A stretch of DNA of 64,000 nt from Agrypnus murinus. Its lineage: Eukaryota; Arthropoda; Insecta; Coleoptera; Elateridae. This document shows positions 22,812 to 32,554 of the stretch, in pieces. A program made the translations under genes and the position numbers. The number at the start of each line of letters is the position of its first letter. Within the stretch, counting starts at the first letter, position 1. Under the pieces are notes generated by a model, which saw nothing but the letters and a program-made list of their open reading frames with translations, had not been told where the DNA came from and ran no database searches. The stretch lies in contig OV816025.1 in assembly GCA_929113105.1 (NCBI GenBank), positions 117,140,386 through 117,204,385 on the forward strand, read 5' to 3'.

Positions 22812-23199
22812 ATTCTACACAAGATATATAGACGTCTGGTAGAACAGCTTGCCTATGTTTCAATGTAAATAATTGTGTCAAAAATGAGAGCTAGTAAGCC
22901 GTTTACTTTGTGGAAAATAGATGGCGCAACCTTACCAAGGTACTTCAAAAATTGACACAAATTTTAATTTTAGGTTATGTATCTATCATTTGCCACGAAT
23001 GCCACGTGTTTAGAAATACATTAGTGTAGTTAATTATTATTATTATTTATTAATTTCTGTTTTAATGTGAATTGTGTTTTAAAATTCATCACTTGCAATT
23101 ATTGCGAATCATCATTTGACCAATCCTGTTGTTGTGATTGTGTGCGTTTAAAAGAAAAATTCTAAAACGGATAATATGTGGACCAGTGGAGGATTATCA

Positions 23200-23560
23200 A
23201 GGTGTAAATAGAATAAGATATAATCATGAACTGGCCAGATTATACCAATTACCAAGAGACAGACATCTTGGACAGACATAATGGGGATGACAAGGAAGGC
23301 AGTACTTCGATGGGCTGAACATGTTTCCTGAATGTCCGGAGACCGGAGAGAGAGTAATTTAGAAAATAATTGAGGGCGACTTAGAAGGAACTGGAAACTC
23401 CCTCAATTCATCCTAGCTAGGTGATCTAGAATAAGATAGGAAGATGCAGTGTTGGAAGTCTTAAGGAAATTGAATAAGGAACAGTGGAAGAGGCTTATAA
23501 AGGAGGCTAAATCCACTAAAACCCTAGTGGGTTGTAGGTGCCAGACCATGAATGAATCAT
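23200..23560 (+). pseudogene. LINE RT C-terminal remnant inside P element B
   Basis: Frames read YNHELARLYQLPRDRHLGQT, then FDGLNMFPECPE, EGDLEGT, EDAVLEVLRKLNKEQWKRLI-like text and KEAKSTKTLVGCRCQ. This matches the end of RTs of the type 'LYxLPxxxxxxxxRWAGHVxRMPE..W..LVKEAK'. Many frame breaks. It lies between the transposase stop and the left terminal repeat. Confidence 0.5.
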
Positions 23561-23664
23561 TTAAGAAACGCTGCCAGTGGTAAATGTAAATATAACGAAA
23601 GTTTTTATCCACAACAAAAACAGTAAGTAGTTTGGTTAAAAGTTATTTATTAAAGAATTGTAAT

Positions 23665-26600
23665 TTAAACCAGTTTTGCCAATTTGCTATATTTTTTAGA
23701 GTTTGTAGATTCTGAAGACCTCTTTCGTGCCTCTTTTTGGCATGAAAATGAAAGTCTAGTTATTAAAAATGAAAACAGGATTTTTTTCGTCATTTCCGAC
23801 TTATGATTTGGACATCCTACAAAATGATGAATTTTTTGTGTTCCGATTGAAGCAAGAATTTCAAGGAAAGTATTTTTCTTAATGTCTTGCTGAAGTTTCT
23901 CAGCAATAATATGTTCAATTTCTTCAAGAAGAATAACGAGGGCGATTGAAGGAAATGTTAAATGCCCTCTGCTTCTCAATATTATGAAAGTATTATATGA
24001 TTCCAATCCTTCCCCCACAATTGTTTTAACACAATTTTGACAATTGTCAGTTTTGTGCCTTCGAGCGATGAAACCACAAACATAGGCAAATGCTTCTCTA
24101 TTATCTTCAAAATGAACGTATGCACCACATGTGATATTTTCTTCTAAGGCCTGATCGAGTTGTAAGTCAATGTCTTTTTTTGTTATTTGTTTATTGTCTG
24201 CTCTGTTGTAGCTCAAGAAATCTGATGTGTTATCAACTAGGGCAGCAAGCATATTTCCACCAGTTACATTGCTTCCTTTTGGAGGTTTAATTAAAGAATA
24301 TAGTGACATCAGCCTAAAGATCTGTGCAATCTGTAGTGACTCTCCACTAGTATTAGCACCACCGCTTGCTCTCATTAATCCAAAGAAGTGTTCAAGTGGA
24401 TCTTGATTGATACGTGATGTCATCAGGTACTTATACCCTAACTCTTGGGTGCAATATTTTAATAAATCAAGAGTAGTGTTGATGGTGGCTTTTAACCCAT
24501 CACTTGTAGACTTTGTTAAATAAAAGTCAGGATGTGCACAAGATTCCCATAAATCAATGTAAATTAAAAAATCTTCTAATGCTTGTTGCTCGGCAGAATT
24601 TGTTTTTAGTCCATTAAAATAACTCGAATTCAAAATATCACACAGTTGATTTATTCGTCTGCAAAACTGTATTGTAGGTTCGCAGTCAGCAAACTCGGAT
24701 ATACCTTTTTCTTTTAGTACCGTCAAAGCATCTGCTACTGTCCCACTAAACAATTGAAAGGCATATTTTGTCCTCATTTTCTCGTGGTTTTCTGGATTCA
24801 CGTGCTTTCGGGTCAATTTATAAGCCAGTTTAAATTCGTTTTTTGCATCGTATTCTATAAGATTTTCAAAATGGCGCAATTGCACTCTCCCTTCAGGCAC
24901 ATGAAATTCTCTTTTTGCAACAAGCCTGTTTCGCATACATTTCAATAAATGTGGAAAATCTGAACACATCCTTAATTTTCTTTTTACATTGCAGGGATGA
25001 ACACTCCAAGGCTTTTCTGGATTTCCTGCACCAAAGGCTTTCCACATGGACCTATTCCAGGTGGCACCATCTGATGTGACCACGTCAATAAACAGCCCAG
25101 CCGCTTCACTCAAAAGAATGGCTTCCAGTATTAATTTGGCTAGGATGGTTCCAGTAACATTGCCTCTGGACAGAAAACATGCAAGCGCTTGCATATTTTT
25201 CCCAGCGAAAGACTGGAACATTATTACCAGAATATGATCCCCAAGTTGGTTTCTTTGGTTGTCTGGCGTATATTCGCCTAAATCAACAAATCCCATCACT
25301 TCCAATCGATTTTTGTCGAAGTGTTTGCAGGGAGTTATTTTGCACCCATCCACCATCAGGGTACCATGCCGTTCAAATTCTTGCATGTTTTTTGTTTTCT
25401 CTTTCAGAAGTTCAAATAATTTATTTTGAAATCCGTAAGAGCTGTCGATATGCCTAATGTAAGTTGATAGTGTACTCGGTGCAGGTAGTGGAAGTAACTC
25501 CCTAGTTCGTAAATGTTTGTATAATTTAGGGCTTTTTATTTTCAGAAGGATGCATGTGTAAATCCATTCTTTGGTGTATCTTTTGCCGTAAGAAGGTCGA
25601 CTTGCAGTTTCAAAACAAGTTCGAACTACAAGCTTTTGATTGTCTGGCAATATTGAAATTAAGTGGTCGATATTGGATAGTTTTGTCATTGATTTTCTTA
25701 AAGTCTCTATGGTTTTTGTTTGTATGTTTTGTTTTTGCAACAAATTTGAATATGATTTTTTGGTTTTTGGAATAATATTTTTTTTCTTTAGGAGGTTTTT
25801 TCTCAAGATCGCACATGAACGACATCTTGTTGTCTTTCCTTGGAAATTTCCGCCATTACAGGAAGGGCTAATTTTCCCATCAACTCCAGACCCATTACAT
25901 AGCCTGATAGTATATACCGTTTGCACTAATTGTAAAAAAGTCTCTAAAGTTGTTGCAGTATAGGTGGTATGAAAAATTCCATTAAGATACACCTTTATGT
26001 CACTATCGTTGACTACAATAGCCCGATCGATTTTGGGAATACTCTCTTTAACATGGCTTACTGTAACTGAACGAGACCTTTTATGAATCCCCCATCCTGA
26101 TGGTAGCAATGTATATAACTGCATTAGGTTTTCTTGTAGAAAATGTAACAGCGTGTTAGTTTCTGGTGATTCGCATTTAGTCTCTGGTGAATCGCATTCA
26201 TTTATGACAGGAGGGCTTTCAGTGACAGGTAAACGAAGGTTTTCTAGGGTCGTTGAAGGAGTAGGAGAACTTTGACTGGACTGTAGTGAAGGATCTTTGG
26301 CAGGTCTACAACAAAATACAGGATTACAAATCCCGCAATAAAAACTATTGTCTAGATTTATTATTGTTAACGTTGTGTACAGAATACAGATACATATCGA
26401 TTTTTTGTCTATTAATTTTCTCTTCACAACTACAAGGATAACAATAGTAGATTGTTCTACAAGTAAAGAAAAGTGATAGTTTTCCAGTGAGTGTAAATGT
26501 TTAATTCATGAGCGAGCGAAGCGAGCGAATGGATTAAAATTTACACGAACATGGAAAACTCACTTTTCTTTAAGTGTAGAACATGCTACTTTTTCGTATT

Positions 26601-27641
26601 TGGAATGAGACATACTAAAATCTAGGAAAAAATTACGTCAAAGTTTGGCAGAAGAGTGGAGAAAAGTTGTTGCTAACGAGAAAAGACGCACATTTCTTTA
26701 CGATTTTGACTGAGAGTGAAGAAAAGTGTTGCTAACGAACAAACACTCACATTTCTTTACGATTTTGGGTTGAACAATGTACCACATTTCTATTCCAAAT
26801 ACGAAAAAATTAATTTCCTCAAAACGTTACGTTGGTTAATACAGGAGTGCGATTATGTATGGAATCGTGTTCGTCCTGCTAAAACGGTTTGCGCTAGAAT
26901 CCTGAAATTTTAAGGAGACTTAGGGCGAGTTGTATAAAGCAAGATTATGAATAGTTATAATAAACAAGAATGTTAATGAAGACGATTAATAATCAAGACA
27001 TCAACTCATGCCCATGGTACAGTAGCGGCCAAAATAAACTAGGACACATTGTAGTGTAAAACGGGTCACTATGACATTCATTTTACGTTTGATCGTGATT
27101 CGTGTTACGCTAAACCTAGTTTATTTCGGCCGCCAGTATACAATTATGCAATAAATAAATCACAGCTAGAGTGGTGTTAATTTTCTCCATGAACCCATTT
27201 TGCTACCATTTGGACTGACCTTAAAATAAATAAAAAGATACCCACCGCTTTTTTGTCTGAGAATAATTTTTCAAAGGGATAAGCAGGGCAGGATCTTCAG
27301 ATGGAAAATTCAAAACAGAGGAAGAATGGGAACTACCCAAATAAAGGGTAGGGATTGCATCTGGTGCTAATGTCCTTCTGTTAATTATTCCACTTTCATC
27401 TGCAAATTCCCTCACAAACCTCTTTTCAAAATGCTTCATGCAGACGAAGTCATTTTTGTTTAAAATTGTGCCCGTAGACATAGTCCATTTGTTACGCTTA
27501 TTCGTATCCTATAAAATAATGTTACAAATATAAACCCTGTTTGAAATCGAATATTAATTTACATTTTACCTTTGGTACGTGAAAGAGGGCCAAATCTTCC
27601 TTTAAAAGTTTCACGAAGCCGCAAAATTTACACTTCTTCAT
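23665..27641 (-). CDS. P-element transposase, THAP9-like, three exons, 991 aa, apparently intact
   Basis: The exons are 27641-27570, 27508-27246 and 26305-23665. Donors (GTAAAATG, GTGGGTAT) and acceptors (TTTTATAG, TTTTGTTGTAG) are good, phases fit (phase 0; phase 2 giving AAG CG|A CCT), and the summed length is 992 codons with stop. Residues 1-70 form a THAP zinc-binding DNA-binding domain: C4-x2-C7-x39-C47-x2-H50, W32, F51 and AIPTLY for the AVPTIF box. After a Ser/Pro-rich linker comes the RNase-H-like core: candidate catalytic D431 (LMVDGCKI), D524 (VVTSDGATWN) and E750 (NQDPLEHFFG). SDFPHLLKCMRN near 560 belongs to the GTP-binding insert region. The C-terminal landmarks IAQIFRLMSLYSLIKPPKGS follow. 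It would cut and paste the surrounding P element in the nucleus. No stop or frameshift was seen. Catalytic residue numbers rest on motif alignment from memory. Confidence 0.88.
26446..26590. mobile_element. Foldback element in intron 2 of the P transposase
   Basis: AGTAGATTGTTCTACAAGTA with AAAGAAAAGTG and TTTTCCAGTGAG is mirrored by CATGGAAAACTCACTTTTCT and TAAGTGTAGAACATGCTACT around GAGCGAGCGAAGCGAGCG. It has about 62-bp arms. It falls within intron 2 (27245-26306) and would be removed by splicing. Confidence 0.65.
26588..26816. repeat. Inverted-end element with duplicated core, intron 2
   Basis: TTTTTCGTATTTGGAATG (26591) and ATTCCAAATACGAAAAA (26793) are inverted ends. Between them a ~60-bp unit is duplicated (ACATTTCTTTACGATTTTG at 26689 and 26749, preceded by GAGTGRAGAAAAGT). 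It abuts the foldback on its left. Confidence 0.55.
27020..27136. mobile_element. 117-bp mariner-type MITE, TA target duplication
   Basis: CAGTAGCGGCCAAAATAAAC at the left and, complemented, CTGGCGGCCGAAATAAACTA at the right form the terminal repeats, with TA on both sides (27018-27019, 27137-27138). Located in intron 2 of the P transposase. Confidence 0.78.
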
Positions 27642-27964
27642 TTTTCACAGTGGTAATAAATGCCACTTAAAATGAAAAAAAACACAGCAACAAGCTAACA
27701 CTAAAGTCAAAATAACGCAACAAGCTAACACTAAAGTTAAAATAAGACAAATAACTTGCACAAGAAATTCGAATTTTAAAAAAACTTCAGAATTGTCAGA
27801 TTGATGACAATTTATTGACAGATCTTGATATGATGCTGCAATCTAGTGTTTTTTTTTAAACTAGCAATTAGCTCCAACAAAATGGCGGCGAGCTGCTCTA
27901 CCAGACCTGTATATATCTTGATTCTACATAACAATTAATTGTTTCAAAAGCTAAGTTGTCACTA

Positions 27965-28560
27965 TAATGTAGTATAACTATTAAAAAAAATTGGAAAACA
28001 CCTCAAAATTTTGACATAAGTTATAAAGACCACGCGCGTTGTTACAGAAATAAACATCCATGAAAATCTGGAAAAACAAAAATATTTTAGAAGCTTCGAG
28101 ATATACAAACGCATACTTAGGATACCTGTAATATATCAATAAATTGAGTTCAGTAGTTCTTCTAGGTGGCGTATTTGGAGGAGGGGGGGCTATCGGGCTG
28201 AAGCCCCTCCTGATGATTCTTTAATAGGTTATTTACGTACCGAAACTGTAGTGTTTCCGGTAAAAAACCAACAACTTAGTAGTAGCCCCCACCCCGAAAA
28301 GAATTGCTAAATATGCTACTGATTCTCCGTTACTGGAAGTGTTAGATATTTAAGTTCTATTATTCTTATCTAGTTATCTATATATTGTATTTACCTTAGT
28401 AACATGTTTGTTTATATTTATATTAACTTCGATGTCATCTTAGCTGTCAAAACAATTGTCAGGTAGATTCAAGTAAACTTGCAGAACTTTCCACTAATCA
28501 GTTTTATTTATTTCATGATTATGGAGATTCACCAAATAACGCTTAAAACAATAAACAATA
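27965..28560 (+). pseudogene. Penelope-like element 3' end, interrupted
   Basis: From about 28080 a frame gives KNKNILEASRYTNAYLGYL and, after an insertion, NSPLLEVLDI and a stop at 28352. The same C-terminal text with better preservation is encoded at 47373-47600 on the minus strand (KLDILEAFEIYKHKLRVPL, then SNSPLLEVLDI). The following 3' region (ATTCTTATCTAGTTA.., AGCTGTCAAAACAATTGTCA) also matches that copy. This resembles the end of the GIY-YIG region of insect Penelope-like elements. That assignment is from memory. Confidence 0.5.
28165..28305. repeat. G/C-run insertion in the Penelope-like copy
   Basis: GTGGCGTATTTGGAGGAGGG at 28170 through CCCCCACCCCGAAAAG splits the Penelope-like frame. 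The motif GTGGCRTATTYGGAGGG recurs at 9080 and a related G-run block at 5640, both in the arms of the 4651-9981 repeat, so a small mobile segment may be shared. Confidence 0.4.
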
Positions 28561-31150
28561 AAAATATTAGATTTTGTTATTGCATTTACAACTATTTCCC
28601 AATTTGTTTATGGTGTAAGGTCCTTTTATCAACAAATCTAACACATTTTTAGCTCTTCTTTTAATTTAATACAAATTTTACAAACAAATGATTAAATAGT
28701 AGTCTTTCTTTATTTTAACGAACCGCTTGATTAATGGGAAATTTAAAAATTCAAAATCTGTAAAAAGCGACTTTGATCAATATAGTAATCTCATAATTAG
28801 TTACTAGTCGAGTTTCTAAAATTCCTAGAAAAAAAAAACTAAAAATGGTACCAGAAAAAAAGAACCGTATTAATAAACCAAAAGAAAAAAAAGACGAGCA
28901 AATTAAAACAAAGACGAAGAGAGAGAAAAGTCACCTCACAGAGAATATACATCGGATTATAATACTTGTGTCGCTTATGTCGTGGTGGTCGTTTTGTTGA
29001 GTTCGCGTTTCGTCCGTTTTTTTTCGTGGTGGCGCCACGCTCGAGCATGGCATGCTGCGACCCTTTGACTGTCAGATGCCGACAATTAAAATGCGCCCGT
29101 TCCTTTCGACATATGTAAACATGCCGTATAAATTAAGTGACTGGAAGACGATCTGATGTCCCATCTATCCTGTATTCTATCCTCTGTTCCGATCTTTCAA
29201 TTCCCTTGTACACGTATATAAGATACACACAACGATGGTTTCATTCGTATCATGTCCTTATAGTGAACAGGTTGCATTTTTGTTTTTTCATCCTTTTTTC
29301 TTTATTAAAATTGTACAGTTTTTTGTAAACGCCCTGGCTCGCTCGTGGAACTTCATCAGAATCAAATAGTTGGTTGCTACTACTAGAATGATGCTGTTAA
29401 AATATTTTATTTCCGTTAAGCTGCAATTTTTTCAAAAGAAAAATTCTTTGTTGCTAATTTAAAAACACTTTTTATTAAGAATCTCTCTCTTTCACGGACC
29501 GTTTTAATTAAATCAAGCTTTATAAGAATTTTTATAGTTTTAAAACATCTTGTGTTTTGCTGACAGAAAATTTTATGCTTCAACAATCCTTTTTTATTTT
29601 TTCTTTCCTCTGTAGTAAGCAAAAATATTTTTCCTCTTTTTTTGACTTACTTAGATGTAAAAACTAAAATTTTATATCTGAATCCTAAATTTATCTTAAA
29701 GTTATGGTTATGCCTTTACATTAAGGAAACGCTTTTGGTATTCAAACGGAATAAAACCAATTTCACAAATAGAAAAAAATAATTCAGAACTGGACCTTAC
29801 ACGAAAAGTGATGTATATAGAGCTATTTTAGCAAGATTTATCATCCCACACAAACGGACCCTATTGTACGAAATTGCCCCTCGGACAACTGTGTCCGTCG
29901 GTCCATGCAAACACGTATTTATCGAATTTCCTTCACGTCTTCATGCTTTCCCTCGCTCTTTCACGAAATATAAATCCAACAAAAAATTAGTACAGCACAC
30001 GTAAACACGAGCATTAAAAAGACAACGTATATTTCCTCGTGTGCCGAAATAACCATATTCGCTTAGCCGTAATCTATCCTCTTTATCTCGTGCTCATTAA
30101 AAAAAATTCGTGGGTAAGTGATGGAAAATGCTTATGTATTGATATGGAAGGAAAAATCCAGAACAATACGGATGTTGGACCGGACGAGCAATTTGCTAAA
30201 ACGATCTACTACAGCATCTAGCGAAGAAACGACGAATCATTTGTAGTATGAAATAAAAGAAAATCGGACCCCATTGCACTCTTGTAAGTTGTAACTTGAT
30301 ACCGGACTACAGATTTTATTCATTATGCCAGTTTTTCTTCTTATACTACGGGATTTTGCTTTTCCAAGAAAGTAATTGGAAATTTTTATGGTCTTTTTTT
30401 CAGGAGTTTATTTTTATGTTGACAAAGTTTAACATTAAGGACATTTACCGAGAAGCTATTTTTTTATTTGCCTTGCTGTAATTACAGCGTAAAACTTGAC
30501 TGAAAATCTGTGATGTATGTAGTTTTTTTCATAAAAAACTAGAAATGTCTAATTTATCAGAAGAAGATTTAAATTCAACAATCCAATGTTAAAAGAGTGG
30601 AACTCAATTAATAAATTGTTACTTACAACTGTTTTTTACACTATGTTACTTAAGAAATTTTATCTGCGACATTAATGAATTCTGTACATCCTTTAGTGCC
30701 ATTATTAAGCTGTGTTACAGCACCACATGGTTCCTTTATTTGGTAAATCAATTTCTTGGACCACCCAGTTCTGTAACAGTTTTAAATATTAATTAACTTA
30801 ATTATCTGTTTATTCTTACAGTTCCTACCTGGAGAAAATTCTAAACAAATCGATAAACTTGGGATTAACCTATTAACCACTACAAGATAAGCTTTTTCTC
30901 GTAGTAGGGGGTAGGTTCTAGGTACAAGGGTAAATGTGGGTTTACTGGCGGCGTGACCGCTGTGCTATGCTTTTAGTTGGGTAAAGCAAGTAGTGTAGTC
31001 TCTTACATCTAAGACCACGACTCCCTCTCCACGTATATGCCGGGTCTTTACTCTAAGCAGAGTCGGACAGGCCGCTAAGCCTATAATTTGCTAGGCCAGG
31101 GGGGTAAATCCCAGGAATTCATCGGCAGACCTAGAAACCAGGCCGGGCAT
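28560..31150. other. AT-rich stretch without a recognised gene
   Basis: Frames here are short and carry no motif. From about 30895 GC rises (CTCGTAGTAGGGGGTAGG.. and AGGCCGGGCATGAATATC), which may be the upstream part of the GC-rich repeat that starts at 31160. Confidence 0.4.
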
Positions 31151-31159
31151 GAATATCAT

Positions 31160-31860
31160 GAAAAGCTTTACATGGGGTATCTATAAAAATATCACGCTCA
31201 CGTTTCTTCCCTTAAAAGGAAGTAATTGAGATACGTTCAATCAGCGCGCAATTGCGTAGCAATTGCTCCCAGTTTTACACTGGTCGGTGCGATGTTGCCT
31301 ATCCATCCTTTACTATAGCTAACCAGGTTAGTACCGAAATGATCAAGTGCTCACTCGCCGGCACCCTCCCGTCCTCTTTCATACGGGACAAAGTGCCTCC
31401 TCCAGCATTAGGACTATTCCCCCAACCTAGGTTAGCTACCTCGAAAACCTCCAGCCCTCTTTCATGCCTTCATAAGTTCCTTCACCGAGCCTTAGTTGAG
31501 GCCACTGTCCGATAGAATCCAACCTCAGATGTGGCAGGACTTGGTTTTGCCACCCCGATCTCCCTTTTAGGCCTGGTATGCCCCTGACAGAGCTTCGTTT
31601 TGAGGCTACTTTATAGGACCCATCGAAGTAGCATCCCGGTGTGTACCCGTTAAGGTGAAGTTGTCTTGAACGTGAGAGGCTATATATCTCCGCATCAACG
31701 TCCCTTAAGTGTAGGTGTCAACGATTTCTCAAAATCCGACGACTGGAACTGCACAGCCATAGCCGGATCCCCAGACTGTCACCTCCGAAACGCTACCAGG
31801 TGGCATGCAGTTTCTCATAGGTCAGCGAGCAAACTCCCCGACGAAGATAAATTTCACATT
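31160..31860. repeat. GC-rich dispersed repeat, copy 2
   Basis: Collinear with 17738-18480. Both begin TTACRTGGGGTWYCTATA and share AGGAAGTRATTGRGATACG, AATTGCRTAGCAATTGCTCC and GATAGAATCCAACCTCA-like words, the long CCTCTTTCAT repeats and GTGGCATGCAGTTTCYCATA. No open frame is conserved between copies. Family unknown. Confidence 0.6.
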
Positions 31861-32256
31861 TACATGTATTATGCAGGTAAGGTAGCAAATATTTGCTTAC
31901 ATCATCACTACCATGCACCTTGTCTGTTTTATGTCAAAACTTGCCTTAATTTGGCCTCTACTTTACTTTAGCTTACATAAATAGATAACGATACCACATC
32001 GTTAGCTGAGCAATGAAAATTTAGCAAGATTGTAAGAAAAATCAACTTTAAAATTAATCCTTTTTCTGTGTAGTGTGTTCTAGAGTGTATATTTATTAAA
32101 TTAAAACTTTTTCTTTGGTTTCATTAAAAAACTTAATTAAATGTTTTCTCCGCAAGGTTATGCAACCCATCACACGTCTTTTTGAATGAGGGTGCATACT
32201 TTCTATTATATGTCAAATATCATGACAATATGTCGATCAGTAAATATAGTACATGT

Positions 32257-32550
32257 TTTCAAACATATTTAGATGTTATTATAATGCAGAAAATTTATCA
32301 TCTCCGACTGGGAACCTAACCCAGAATCTTCTGCTTGCCGGGCAGATGATCTGCCGGTGAGCTATCCGAGATGATTAGCAGCGGAAACGACAATTCTTCT
32401 GCATAAATATGAAATATTGTTTTTTTAAGTATACTAATTAAATATTACTTTATTAGATTGGTTGTTCACGGATTTGTGAACACATTAAATTAATTTCCTG
32501 TGACGATGAAATAATTCTGCATTATAATAACATCTAAATGTGTTTAAAAG
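32257..32550. repeat. tRNA-derived SINE with inverted body copies
   Basis: On the minus strand, 32371-32301 forms a 71-base tRNA-like head: acceptor TCTCGGA/TCGGAGA, anticodon stem TCTGC/GCAGA, T arm CTGGG/CCCAG. It is followed by GATGATAAATTTTCTGCATT, homologous to the SINE body at 5204. A second body piece, TTCTGCATTATAATAACATC (32510), lies opposite in orientation, so ATGTTATTATAATGCAGAA forms inverted ends about 290 bp apart. Same family and the same head-to-head habit as at 4734-5290. Confidence 0.6.
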
Positions 32551-32554
32551 TATT

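Larger units (their letters stand above)
22820..27920. mobile_element. P element B, complete (5,101 bp)
   Basis: The ends are inverted repeats of about 34 bp: CAAGATATATA + GACG + TCTGGTAGAACAGCTTGCC on the left, and on the right (complement) CAAGATATATA + CAGG + TCTGGTAGAGCAGCTCGCC, four mismatches. Both flanks carry a perfect 8-bp duplication ATTCTACA (22812-22819 and 27921-27928). Inside lies a three-exon P transposase on the minus strand. Later insertions are a LINE tail in the 3' flank (23200-23560) and MITEs in intron 2. Inverted ends, 8-bp duplication and THAP/P transposase together identify the P superfamily. The left copy of the duplication also serves as the right flank of element A. 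Confidence 0.88.

Noticed and set aside
25046..25963. Plus-strand frames inside the P transposase region
   Set aside because: They oppose the long, motif-bearing minus-strand exon 3 and carry no motifs.
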